Shown: positions 54,316 to 63,102 of the stretch, piece by piece
How positions within the stretch are numbered: the first letter of the stretch is position 1
Layout of the letters: each line of letters starts with the position of its first letter
Source of the DNA: Granulicella sp. S190
GTDB lineage: Bacteria > Acidobacteriota > Terriglobia > Terriglobales > Acidobacteriaceae
Direction of reading: 5' to 3'
Length of the DNA stretch: 64,000 nucleotides
Assembly (NCBI RefSeq): GCF_009766095.1
Contig: NZ_LMUD01000008.1
Coordinates: forward strand, 87,083-151,082
Notes under the pieces: model-generated
What the model was told of the DNA's origin: nothing
Database searches by the model: none
What the model saw: only the letters and a program-made list of their open reading frames with translations
Translations under genes and position numbers: made by a program

Positions 54316-54424
54316 CCTCCCGCTAGTCGGAATAAAGATAACGCCGACCAACGGGAGGCCCGATTCTCCTAGCCTGCCAAAACCGGGACACAAGTCACGA
54401 AGTGACCGCCCTCCGCGCAGGAGG
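54316..54424. repeat. Structured intergenic repeat, copy A
   Basis: Two hairpins lie between the converging regulator and pruA genes. The first (54316-54360) has GCCTCCCG/CGGGAGGC plus inner GTCGG/CCGAC. The second region has ACAAGTCACGAAGTGACCGCC (54390-54410, identical to 61275-61295) followed by CCTCC-GCGCA-GGAGG (54410-54424). The GCGCA loop and GCCGACCAACGG (54344-54355) recur at copy B. No reading frame is present; it may also end both flanking transcripts. Confidence 0.8.
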
Positions 54425-54452
54425 CCCGTCCGGCAGGACACACCTTCTCGGC

Positions 54453-56072
54453 TTACTTCTCCGTCGCCGCCCCGGCATGCCCAAGCTTCTCCGCGATGCT
54501 CTTGGCCTGCGTAAACAGCAGCAGATAATCCGGGCCGCCCGCCTTCGAGTCGGTTCCGCTCATGTTGAACCCGCCAAACGGATGCGCGCCTACCATCGCC
54601 CCCGTGCACTTACGGTTGAAGTACAGATTGCCGACGTGGAACTCTTCACGCGCCCGGTCCAGCTTGTCGCGAGAGCCCGAGTAGATCGCGCCCGTAAGCC
54701 CGTACTCCGTATTATTCGCAATCGCCAGCGCATCGTCGAAGCTCTTCGACTTGATCACCGCCAGCACCGGCCCAAAGATCTCCTCGAGCGCAATCCGTGC
54801 CGTCGGAGCCACATCCGCGATCACCGTGGGCGCAATGTAGTACCCGCCCTCCGGATTCTCAATGGCATGCCCTCCGTTCAGCACTGTGCCCTCCTTCTTG
54901 CCGAGCTCGATGTAGTCCAGCGTCTTCCGGTAGGACTTCTCGCTGATCACCGGCCCGGTATAGACGTTCTGCACCGGATCGCCCGTCTTGATCCGCGCCA
55001 CGCGCTCCTGCAGCCGGTCGCAGAACACATCGTAGATATCCGCCGCAACGATCGCACGCGAGCACGCCGAACACTTCTGCCCGTTGAAGCCGAACGCGCT
55101 CGCCACCACACCCTCTACCGCCGCATCCAGATCGCAGTCCGCCTCGACGATGATCGAGTCCTTCCCACCCATCTCGAGGATCGTCCGCTTGATGAAGATC
55201 TGTCCCGGCTGCGTCTTCGCGGCGCGCTCGTGAATCTCCAACCCCACGGCCTTCGACCCCGTAAACGCGATAAACCGTGTCTGCGGATGCGCCACAACCT
55301 CTCGCCCGAACTCAGGCCCTTCGCCGGGGCACAAGTTCACAACGCCATCCGGCAGCCCAGCCTCCTCCAGCAGGTCCATAAACTTCGCCGCAATCGTAGG
55401 AGCATCCACCGAAGGCTTCAGAATCACCGTGTTCCCAGTCACAATCGCCGCTGCCGTCATCCCCGCCATAATGGCGAACGGAAAGTTCCACGGCGGAATC
55501 ACTGCGCCCACGCCCAGCGGTACATGCCGAAGCTGGTTGCGCTCCCCCGGAAACTGAATCGGCGTCTTCGACTCATCCAGCCGCAGCGCCTCGCGCCCGT
55601 AGAACTCCAGGAAGTCGATCGTCTCGCCCACATCCGCGTCCGCCTCGCCCCAGTTCTTACCCACCTCGAAGGCCAGCCACGCGCAAAACTCAAAGCTGCG
55701 CTCGCGGATCAGCTCCGCCACACGAAACAGCAGCGCCGCACGAGCGGCCACCGGCACCTTGCTCCAGCTCAAAAATGCCTTCTGCGCGGCCTGCATCGCG
55801 CCTTCCACATGCTCTGCCGCTGCATGCTGATGAATCCCGATCACCTGCGCCGGCCGCGCCGGATTCGTCGACACAATCTTGGCTGCCGTCTTCAGCCGTT
55901 TGCCCCCGATCACAAGGTCATACTCACGGCCTAGCTCGCTCTCCACCAGCGTCAGCGCCTCTTGCATCTTGCGCTTGTTCTCTGGAGTCGAAAAATCAAC
56001 AAACGGCTCGTTGGAGTAAGGTGTCTTCGGCAGGCTTGCCGGGGCGGAGTGAGTGAGATTCATAGTAGCCAT
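54453..56072 (-). CDS. pruA: L-glutamate gamma-semialdehyde (1-pyrroline-5-carboxylate) dehydrogenase
   Basis: The 539-residue NAD-dependent aldehyde dehydrogenase oxidises P5C/glutamate semialdehyde to glutamate in proline or arginine breakdown. Its motifs are IPPWNFPFAIMAGMTAAAIVTGNTVILKPS, ILEMGGKDSIIVEADCDLDAA, GFNGQKCSACSRAI (catalytic Cys), EEIFGPVLAVI and GGFNMSGTDSKAGGPDYLLLF. It has the size and start (FVDFSTPENKRKMQEAL) of RocA/PruA-type single-domain enzymes, with no fused proline dehydrogenase; none is seen nearby. The start may be 56072 or 56063. Confidence 0.93.
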   Translation of the reverse strand: MATMNLTHSAPASLPKTPYSNEPFVDFSTPENKRKMQEALTLVESELGREYDLVIGGKRLKTAAKIVSTNPARPAQVIGIHQHAAAEHVEGAMQAAQKAFLSWSKVPVAARAALLFRVAELIRERSFEFCAWLAFEVGKNWGEADADVGETIDFLEFYGREALRLDESKTPIQFPGERNQLRHVPLGVGAVIPPWNFPFAIMAGMTAAAIVTGNTVILKPSVDAPTIAAKFMDLLEEAGLPDGVVNLCPGEGPEFGREVVAHPQTRFIAFTGSKAVGLEIHERAAKTQPGQIFIKRTILEMGGKDSIIVEADCDLDAAVEGVVASAFGFNGQKCSACSRAIVAADIYDVFCDRLQERVARIKTGDPVQNVYTGPVISEKSYRKTLDYIELGKKEGTVLNGGHAIENPEGGYYIAPTVIADVAPTARIALEEIFGPVLAVIKSKSFDDALAIANNTEYGLTGAIYSGSRDKLDRAREEFHVGNLYFNRKCTGAMVGAHPFGGFNMSGTDSKAGGPDYLLLFTQAKSIAEKLGHAGAATEK

Positions 56073-56184
56073 AACGCGTCGATTCTAGCGCGAGTTTTCT
56101 CGGCGCTCGTTGGAATAAAGGCATCACAGTGCTTCTCTTATTGGATGCACTGCACTTCTGATTCGATGGGGCCGCTCAAAGAAA

Positions 56185-59100
56185 CTAAGCGCCCTCCGTA
56201 AGCTTCTCCGTCGACTTCGACATCTGCGCCGTACGCTCCAGCTTGTCCCAGTTGAACGGTTTGCCGTCGATCGCACGCTTCACTGTCTTGAACAGCACCA
56301 CGGAAAAGAGCTGCCGGTAGGTAAACCGCTGTATCCAGATATGGAACAGCAACCAGCCGTCGCCTTTGCTCGCCGGGTGCTTTCGCTCCAGCGCAAATGC
56401 CAGCGCCGACGCGGCAAAATCAATCACCAGGAAAGCCGCAAAGAAAGCCAGTAGCTTGTAGAAGCTGTCCGTTGAAGCAGTCTCCGGATGAAAGTGCTTG
56501 TCGATGATGTAGTGGAAGACTCCAATCACAAACATCAGGTCGATCAGCGGCGAAACCAGTGGCAGAATAATCTGGAAGATCAGAATATTCGGCAGCGCAA
56601 ACAGTCCCATCGCACGGTGCTTGCTGATCGCGCCCTTATGCTTGTAGATCGCCTGCAGAATTCCGAACGACCACCGGAACCTCTGCCGCGTCAGCCCGTC
56701 GGCATTCACCGGAGCCTCGGTAAACGCGAGCGCCTGGTCCTCATAGATCACGCAGTATCCCTGCTCCAGCAGGTTCATCGTCAGGTCGGCGTCCTCGGCC
56801 ACCGTGTTCGAGTGATACCCTCCGCCGGCCTTCACCGGCGCCGTACGCCACGCGCCAATCGCACCCGGCACCACCATCACCACGTCGAACAGATCCAGAG
56901 CACGCCGCTCGAAGTTCTGGCTCGTGATGTACTCCAGCGCCTGCCACCGCGTCCACAGGTTCACGCGGTTGCCTACCTTCGCATTGCCGGCCACAGCGCC
57001 AATCTTGGGATTCGCAAAGTGCGGCACCAGCCGCGCAATCGCGTCATGCGCAATCACGCCGTCAGCGTCGATGCCGACATAGATCTCTTCATCGATCCGC
57101 TCCAGCGCGTAGTTCAGCGCGTCCGCCTTGCCTCCGTTCGGCTTGCTCATCACCGTCAGACGGCCAGACGCGATATCCGCCGGATACGCCTCACGCGCCA
57201 CATCGAACGTATTGTCCTTCGACCCATCATCGATCACGATGATTCGAATGTTCTTGTACGTGGACATCATCACCGAGCGAATCGTCCGCACGATAACCTT
57301 CTCCTCGTTGTAAGCAGGAATCAGCACCGCGACCCTCGGCTGATACTCCGGCGTCGCATAGTTCTTCCTCTTGCGGAAGCGGTCGATGATCGCAAAGACA
57401 CCGATAATGATCAGCCGTGCGCTCATCAGCACATCGCCGACAAAGAACACGCCCACCACAAAGTAATGGAAGAAGCTGTAGAAGAAGAACGTCACCGAGT
57501 CCGCGCGAGCCTGCCAGCGCTGGCGCGGCGTCAACGCCGGCATCACCTCCGCCCGCGTCTTGCCCACCAGCTCCGAGACCGGGACAATCTCATAACCACG
57601 AGCCCTCAACGCCTCAATCAACACGGGCAACGCCGCAACCGTAGCCGAACGGTCGCCCCCGCCATCGTGCAGCAGAATCACCGAGCCACGATTCCACGGC
57701 TTCGCCTTCATGTCGTCAATTTGCTCGAAGACACTGGCAGTGATCTCCTGCGGAGACTTCCGCGGATGCTCATCCCAGTCGTTCGTGTCGATTTTGTTGC
57801 CGACAATCACGTACCCAAGACCCTGAATCTTCTCCACCGGTGCAGCCTGGTCGTTCGTATCCGGCTCCTGGTCGATCGAGTAAGGCGGACGGAAGTAGAG
57901 CGGCTGAACCCCGAGCTTCGACGCAAACAGCCGCTCCGTCAGGTTCAACTCGAGGTCCACCTGCCGGTTCGAAATCTCGCTGATATCCGGATGCGACCAC
58001 GTGTGATTCCCAATCTCATGGCCCTCGCGATACACCCGCTGCATCACGCCAACGTAGTCCTCGGCCACCTCGCCGATCATGAAGAACGTACCCTTCACGT
58101 TGTACTTCTTCAGGATGTCGAGGATCTTCGGCGTCCACTCCGGGTCAGGCCCGTCATCGAAGCTCAGCGCCACCTTCTTATCGTTGTAGCCGTACTGCTC
58201 CACCGTGTACGAAAGCGGATACGACTCCATCGACTCCTGGGTCACCATCCGGTACTCCAGCGGCACCGAGTCGTCGTCATCCAGCGTCACCACGCGATTG
58301 CCGGTCTGCGGCTTGCGCGTCACGCGCAAAATATCGCCCTGGCCCTCCGTATCGACGTCATACCCCGGCTCAACCTGCGTCAGCTCCTTCACCGGGTCCA
58401 CCTGCAGCGGATGGTCCCAGATCTTCCACATCGAGTTATCTTCCTGGCCCAGCCGCCAGAGCGCATACGTCTGAATCCCCAGCACCCGCGCCGCGCGCAT
58501 CTCGTTCAGAATCGTCACCGAATCCAGAAACCACACCTGGTGGCGAACATGCGCATCCTCATCGTCATAGGCGAAGTGCACATTCATCGAGTCGTCGTCG
58601 AGGTCGATCTGCGAGTCGGAGTCGTAGGCCGCCTGCCAGGCCTCCTGCGTCGACAGGTCATGCGCAGCGAGCACCTTCTCCGGAGCCGGTGCCTTTGCCT
58701 TCTTTGCGCCTCGCTTAGCGGGGCTCGCAGCCGCAGGCAGCGCCGTCGTCCAGTCATAGCCATAGCTGCCCAGCGCACAGATAATCTTTTCCTTGGGAAC
58801 CGTCTTCAAAACGTTCTTCAGGTTGTCGACAAACCAGTCCTGCGAGGCAATCGGGCCCGGCCCGCTATCGGTCTGGTGTTCGTCGTAGTTCATCAGCAGC
58901 AAACCATCGGAGTGGTCCGCCATGAACTTCAGATCCCAGTCATCGTCGCCCACCGGCGTATTGATGTAGAGCCGCAGATTCCGCGGATGAAAATCATCAT
59001 AGAGCGCAGCGATCAGAGCCCTGAAGCCGGGTTGAGCACTCGTAGGAATATCTTCAAAGTCGAGCGACAGTCCCCGATAGCTGGGATTCCCAGCCAGAAA

Positions 59101-59742
59101 CGTATGAATCTGCTGCACGAACGAGGCACGCGCCGCGTCGCTTGAAAGAAATCCACCAACCTCTGGCACCCACATCTGTCTCCGCGCGTCGTAGTTGTTG
59201 ACCAGCGGAAAGATGTCGAGATTCACATGATTCGCCGCCACCGTTCGCGCAACCTTGCCCTCGCGGTCGACCTGGTGCACTCCGGCTTTGTCCGCGACGT
59301 CATAGGCGCGGTTGTCCTGTGTATAAGAGACCACCTCGCCATCGGTCGTCACTACGTGTAGCCACTCAGGAAACAGCAGGTCCACCTGCGCGATGTGCTG
59401 CTTCAACGACGAGTAGCTCGCCGGGTCATCTTCCACGTAGTACGCCGCGCGCAGGCCTTCGCCTGAGTTTAGCGGCACGTCTCCCGGCTTCAAGTCGGTC
59501 TTGCGGTGGGCGGAGCGATGCAGCTTCTGCCCCGGCTTCAACTGCGGTGTCGTCTGGTTTGCCAGCGTCCGGTAGTTGCGCTTCTGCGCCTGCAGAAACA
59601 GCTCCGGCAGCGGCTTCATCCGCAGCAGCCCAATGACGAAGACGGTCCCCAGCAACAGCCCCAACAGGGCAAGCACGTCAAAGATTCGGCGAAGCCGCTT
59701 CCAGCGCTTGCGTTGTGGATCGTAAAAAACTTGTCTATTCAT
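56185..59742 (-). CDS. Trifunctional GH18-like / polysaccharide deacetylase / GT2 membrane protein
   Basis: The 1185-residue protein combines three domains. An N-terminal helix (22-42) precedes a GH18-like barrel (about 110-440; LSLDFEDIP at 225-233 with Asp228/Glu230). A NodB deacetylase follows (about 520-725; ALSFDDGPDP, HTWSHPD with H580 and H584, RPPYSID, LLHDGGGD). After a double helix (750-790) comes a GT2 synthase (about 800-1110: DDG 838-840, DAD 892-894, ED 983-984, QRFRW 1020-1024), then more helices. It should make, deacetylate and trim one polymer, like PgaB/PgaC combined. No export gene is adjacent. Confidence 0.9.
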   Translation of the reverse strand: MNRQVFYDPQRKRWKRLRRIFDVLALLGLLLGTVFVIGLLRMKPLPELFLQAQKRNYRTLANQTTPQLKPGQKLHRSAHRKTDLKPGDVPLNSGEGLRAAYYVEDDPASYSSLKQHIAQVDLLFPEWLHVVTTDGEVVSYTQDNRAYDVADKAGVHQVDREGKVARTVAANHVNLDIFPLVNNYDARRQMWVPEVGGFLSSDAARASFVQQIHTFLAGNPSYRGLSLDFEDIPTSAQPGFRALIAALYDDFHPRNLRLYINTPVGDDDWDLKFMADHSDGLLLMNYDEHQTDSGPGPIASQDWFVDNLKNVLKTVPKEKIICALGSYGYDWTTALPAAASPAKRGAKKAKAPAPEKVLAAHDLSTQEAWQAAYDSDSQIDLDDDSMNVHFAYDDEDAHVRHQVWFLDSVTILNEMRAARVLGIQTYALWRLGQEDNSMWKIWDHPLQVDPVKELTQVEPGYDVDTEGQGDILRVTRKPQTGNRVVTLDDDDSVPLEYRMVTQESMESYPLSYTVEQYGYNDKKVALSFDDGPDPEWTPKILDILKKYNVKGTFFMIGEVAEDYVGVMQRVYREGHEIGNHTWSHPDISEISNRQVDLELNLTERLFASKLGVQPLYFRPPYSIDQEPDTNDQAAPVEKIQGLGYVIVGNKIDTNDWDEHPRKSPQEITASVFEQIDDMKAKPWNRGSVILLHDGGGDRSATVAALPVLIEALRARGYEIVPVSELVGKTRAEVMPALTPRQRWQARADSVTFFFYSFFHYFVVGVFFVGDVLMSARLIIIGVFAIIDRFRKRKNYATPEYQPRVAVLIPAYNEEKVIVRTIRSVMMSTYKNIRIIVIDDGSKDNTFDVAREAYPADIASGRLTVMSKPNGGKADALNYALERIDEEIYVGIDADGVIAHDAIARLVPHFANPKIGAVAGNAKVGNRVNLWTRWQALEYITSQNFERRALDLFDVVMVVPGAIGAWRTAPVKAGGGYHSNTVAEDADLTMNLLEQGYCVIYEDQALAFTEAPVNADGLTRQRFRWSFGILQAIYKHKGAISKHRAMGLFALPNILIFQIILPLVSPLIDLMFVIGVFHYIIDKHFHPETASTDSFYKLLAFFAAFLVIDFAASALAFALERKHPASKGDGWLLFHIWIQRFTYRQLFSVVLFKTVKRAIDGKPFNWDKLERTAQMSKSTEKLTEGA

Positions 59743-59856
59743 TAGGGAATATTTGCGGCTCGGCGCATGCGGCTCTATCCATCGTATGCAGGTGAATCCC
59801 CTGAGTCAACGCAAGCGGCAAGTTCCCACGCGCCACGGCAGTATGATGCAAAAGAC

Positions 59857-61290
59857 ATGAACAAAGGAAAGCTGAAGACAGTTCTCTGGACTGCACTCCC
59901 GCTCGTCGCAGGGCTTGCCCTGCGCCTTTGGTATGTCATGCATGCAGGCCGCGTCGAAGGCGACTCGCTCATCTACGCAAGCATCGCCAAAAACTGGTTG
60001 AAGGCCGGCGTCTACGGCTTTAGCGTCGGACCGAACGGCCCCGTCCCCACGCTGATTCGCCTGCCCGGCTACCCCATCTTTCTGGCCGTCTGCTTCCGTC
60101 TCCTCGGCTTCAGTCACTACACCGCCATCATGGTTCTGCAGAGCCTGATCGACCTCTGCACCTGCCTTCTCATCTCCGCTCTGGCAAGGCGCTTCTTCGG
60201 TCAAAGAGCCGCCCTCGCCGCTCTTTGGCTGGCCGCACTCTGTCCCTTCACTGCCATCTACGCCGCCGCTCTTCTCACCGAAACCCTCACCCTCTTCTCC
60301 ATCGCACTCACCTTCTACTGCCTGGAACGTTGGCGCAGCGCGGGAGCGATCCCAAATCCCACCCCCAACCGCTGGCTCTTTGCCACCACCGTCGCCATGG
60401 CCTACTCCGTCCTCCTGCGTCCGGAGCAGGGTCTCCTCCCCGCCACCGTCGTCCCGGCGATGATCTGGATCGTCTGGCAAAGGTCCGGACGCCGTCTCTC
60501 GCTCGCGACCCTAAGTCCCGTCGTCCTCGCTGCATGTTGTGTTGTTCTGCCGCTGGCTCCATGGGCCGCAAGAAACTGGCACACCTTCCGTGTCATCCAG
60601 CCCCTGGCTCCGCGCAACGCAACCGACCCCGGAGAGGTCGTCCCCGTCGGCTTCCAGCATTGGTATCGCACCTGGGCCATCGACTTCGCCTCCACCGAGC
60701 AGGTCTACTGGAACTACGACAGCACCGACCTCCGCGTCGGCGATCTTCCCACCCGAGCCTTCGACTCCGACGAGCAGTACGCCGAAACCGCCGCTCTCTT
60801 CTCCGAATACAACCAAAAGGACAACGCCACCCGAGCCTTCGATCAACGCTTCGAGGCCCTCGCCCAGCAGCGCATCCACGCCAGCCTCCTGCGCTACTAC
60901 GTCTTTCTCCCTGCAGCACGTCTCGCCAACATGCTCTTCCGCCCCCGCCCCGAGATGATGCAGATTGGCCTCGACTGGTGGAACTGGCACGAGTACCGCG
61001 GCAAGACCCTCCTCTCCTACGCCTCGGCAGCCCTCAACCTCGCGTACTTCGCTCTTGCAGCCATCGGCCTCTGGCGCTGGCGACGCCGCGGCTGGACGCC
61101 CCACGCCCCGATCGTCTGCGCCATGCTCGCCTTCACCGTCCTGCGTTGCGCCCTCCTGCTCACCCTCGACAACTCCGAGCCCCGCTACACCCTCGAACTC
61201 TTTCCCCTCCTCATCGTCTGGGCCAGCTATCTCTTCCGCGTCGACCAACGGGAGACCCAGGGCGAAGCCGGTATACAAGTCACGAAGTGA
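59857..61290 (+). CDS. GT39/PMT_2-type membrane glycosyltransferase
   Basis: From ATG 59857 the 477-residue protein has about ten predicted helices. The N-terminal loop AGRVEGDSLIYASIAKNWLKAGVYG holds the acidic residues expected of the ArnT/PMT/STT3-like GT-C family, followed by LIRLPGYPIFLAVCF and ALLTETLTLFSIALTFYCLERW. The donor (polyprenyl-phosphate sugar) and acceptor are unknown. The last eight residues (GEAGIQVTK region) and the stop codon lie in a structured repeat. It diverges from the trifunctional gene, so a polymer- or protein-glycosylation role nearby is possible. Confidence 0.8.
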   Translation: MNKGKLKTVLWTALPLVAGLALRLWYVMHAGRVEGDSLIYASIAKNWLKAGVYGFSVGPNGPVPTLIRLPGYPIFLAVCFRLLGFSHYTAIMVLQSLIDLCTCLLISALARRFFGQRAALAALWLAALCPFTAIYAAALLTETLTLFSIALTFYCLERWRSAGAIPNPTPNRWLFATTVAMAYSVLLRPEQGLLPATVVPAMIWIVWQRSGRRLSLATLSPVVLAACCVVLPLAPWAARNWHTFRVIQPLAPRNATDPGEVVPVGFQHWYRTWAIDFASTEQVYWNYDSTDLRVGDLPTRAFDSDEQYAETAALFSEYNQKDNATRAFDQRFEALAQQRIHASLLRYYVFLPAARLANMLFRPRPEMMQIGLDWWNWHEYRGKTLLSYASAALNLAYFALAAIGLWRWRRRGWTPHAPIVCAMLAFTVLRCALLLTLDNSEPRYTLELFPLLIVWASYLFRVDQRETQGEAGIQVTK

Positions 61291-61430
61291 CCGCCGCCCG
61301 CGCAGGGCGATCACTTCGTGACTTGTGAATCCTTCGGTTGGCGCTCCCGTTGGCCGGGAGAAAAGTCTTCCGCCGACCAACGGTTAGGCCCACGGCGAAG
61401 CCGGTATACACCCCACGAAGTGGGCTACAC
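61262..61430. repeat. Structured intergenic repeat, copy B, overlapping a gene end
   Basis: GCGAAGCCGGTATACA occurs twice (from 61262 and from 61395). The first is followed by a perfect 16-bp inverted repeat (61275-61290 with 61311-61326) around an inner CGCCC-GCGCA-GGGCG hairpin (61295-61309). The second is followed by CCCAC-GAA-GTGGG (61412-61424), a variant of TCAC-GAA-GTGA (61280-61290). GCCGACCAACGG (61372-61383) is shared with copy A. The element fills the space from the end of the GT39 gene to the start of the next gene. Confidence 0.85.
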
Positions 61431-61438
61431 TGACTCCC

Positions 61439-62653
61439 ATGCTGCAGCCCTACCGCGACCAGTTCAACGCGCACTTCACCACCGCCGCCTACGAAGATCT
61501 TCTCGCGCGCCTCGACCACCTCGCCCGCACGCATATCGAGTTCCGCGTCGCCGAAACACCCTGTTTCTTCCCAGCCTCCCTGATGGACGAGCTCTCGCAA
61601 ACCGGCGCAGCCCTCACTCATCAACTCCTCGACAACCCCGCCTACATGCAGGCCTCCGAGCAGTGCGTTCCCGCGCAGTACCGCATGCCCAACGAGAACC
61701 CCCAGCCCAACTTCATGACCGTAGACTTCGGTCTGACGCGCAATCCCGACGGCACCCTCATTCCGAAGCTGGTCGAGCTTCAAGCCTTCCCCTCCATCTT
61801 CGGCTACCAGGACATGCTCGCCCGCCAATATATTGAGACCTACAACCTCGACCCCGCTCTCACCTGGCATCTGGGCGGACTCAACAGCGAAAGCTACTGG
61901 CAGCTATTAAGCAAAGTCATCCTCAATCATCACGACCCCGAAAACGTAATCCTCCTCGAGATCGACCCCGGCAATCAGAAGACCCTCCCCGACTTCCATC
62001 TCTACGAAGACAAGCTCGGCATCGCCACCGTCGACATCACCACTCTCATCAAGCGTGGCAACCGCCTCTTCTATCCTCGCAACGGCCGCGAAGTCCCCAT
62101 CCACCGCATCTACAACCGCGCCATCGTCGACGAGCTCGAGCGCAAAAACATCCAGCTCCCCTTCGACTATCGCGACCCCCTCGACGTCGAGTGGGCAGGC
62201 CATCCCAACTGGTACTTCCGCATCAGCAAGTTCTCGTTGCCCTACCTCGATCACCCCTCCGTCCCAAAAGCCGTCTTTCTCGACGACTGGTACGCCGGCC
62301 GCAACCTCTCCGGCCTGCCCGAAGACCGCAACCAGCTGCTCCTCAAGCCGCTCTACTCCTTCGCAGGGAAGGGAATTCAGTTCGCTCCCACCGACGCCGA
62401 TCTCAACGCTATTCCATCCTCCGACCGCAATCTTTATCTCCTGCAGGAGCGCGTCTCCTTCGCCCCTGTCATTCAAACGCCCCACGGCCCCACCCAGGCC
62501 GAGATCCGCATCATGTATCTCTGGCCCGACGGCGGCGCACTCCAGCCCGCCATCTCCCTCGTCCGCCTCGGGCGGGGTCTCATGATGGGAGTCGACCACA
62601 ACCGCAATCACCTGTGGGTGGGAGGATCCGCCGCGCTGTCTCCCCCCAAGTAA
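61439..62653 (+). CDS. Conserved-type protein, possibly ATP-grasp fold
   Basis: I do not recognise the 404-residue protein as a named family. It lacks a signal and membrane helices. Visible features are MTVDFGLTRNPDGTLIPKLVELQAFPS, VILLEIDPGNQKTLPDFHLYEDKLGI, NRLFYPRNGREVPIHRIYNRAIVDELER, and LLKPLYSFAGKGIQFAPT, then QAEIRIMYLWPDGG and VRLGRGLMMGVDHN. The LKPLYSFAGKGI stretch and acidic/Arg end resemble ATP-grasp ligases. The gene starts 9 bases after a repeat, with no clear ribosome-binding site. Confidence 0.55.
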   Translation: MLQPYRDQFNAHFTTAAYEDLLARLDHLARTHIEFRVAETPCFFPASLMDELSQTGAALTHQLLDNPAYMQASEQCVPAQYRMPNENPQPNFMTVDFGLTRNPDGTLIPKLVELQAFPSIFGYQDMLARQYIETYNLDPALTWHLGGLNSESYWQLLSKVILNHHDPENVILLEIDPGNQKTLPDFHLYEDKLGIATVDITTLIKRGNRLFYPRNGREVPIHRIYNRAIVDELERKNIQLPFDYRDPLDVEWAGHPNWYFRISKFSLPYLDHPSVPKAVFLDDWYAGRNLSGLPEDRNQLLLKPLYSFAGKGIQFAPTDADLNAIPSSDRNLYLLQERVSFAPVIQTPHGPTQAEIRIMYLWPDGGALQPAISLVRLGRGLMMGVDHNRNHLWVGGSAALSPPK

Positions 62654-62772
62654 CACATTTCGCATAAAAATGCTGGCGCTTTGGAGAAGGTGGGGTAAAC
62701 TCCACAGTGTCAGGCATTGGCAGTTTTAGGGTATTTATGTCATTACCGCAGTTCAGGTCCGGAGGAGGACGA

Positions 62773-63099
62773 GTGGCTCAGTGGCAGATGCCAAATGGGG
62801 AGAATCCAGTTCGCACCGCTGTGCGTTTTCCTATGAGACTCCCAATAAGGGTGCAGACCGAACAAGGCGAACTGGAGGCAATGACCGAAAATATCTCCGC
62901 CAATGGCCTGCTCTTTGTCAGTGACCAGCTTCCGCCGGTAGAGAGCAAGATCGAATTCACCATAGCAATGCCGGCAGCCGTGATGGGTGCAGCAAACGAT
63001 GTCACCATACATTGCCTCGGCCGGGTCGTACGCCACTACTTGCAAGACGGTACGAAAAAAGCCGCAGCAGTGATCGACGAATATTTCCTAAAGGCTTGA
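62773..63099 (+). CDS. PilZ-domain protein
   Basis: The 108-residue protein has RTAVRFPMRLPIRVQTEQGE (the first box, with an Arg-rich RxxxR) and ENISANGLLFVSD (the D/NxSxxG box), the cyclic-di-GMP-binding elements of PilZ domains, though the second box has Asn for the usual Asp. GTG 62773, placed after GGAGGAGG, is the best start; ATG 62737 and 62707 would add non-conserved residues. It is 3 bases before the regulator gene, so they are one operon. Confidence 0.82.
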   Translation: MAQWQMPNGENPVRTAVRFPMRLPIRVQTEQGELEAMTENISANGLLFVSDQLPPVESKIEFTIAMPAAVMGAANDVTIHCLGRVVRHYLQDGTKKAAAVIDEYFLKA

Positions 63100-63102
63100 T
63101 CT

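Noticed and set aside
54402..59145. Long plus-strand frames (510 and 885 codons) over pruA and the trifunctional gene
   Set aside because: Both are shadows of high-GC minus-strand genes; their Arg/His/Pro-rich products show no conserved motifs.
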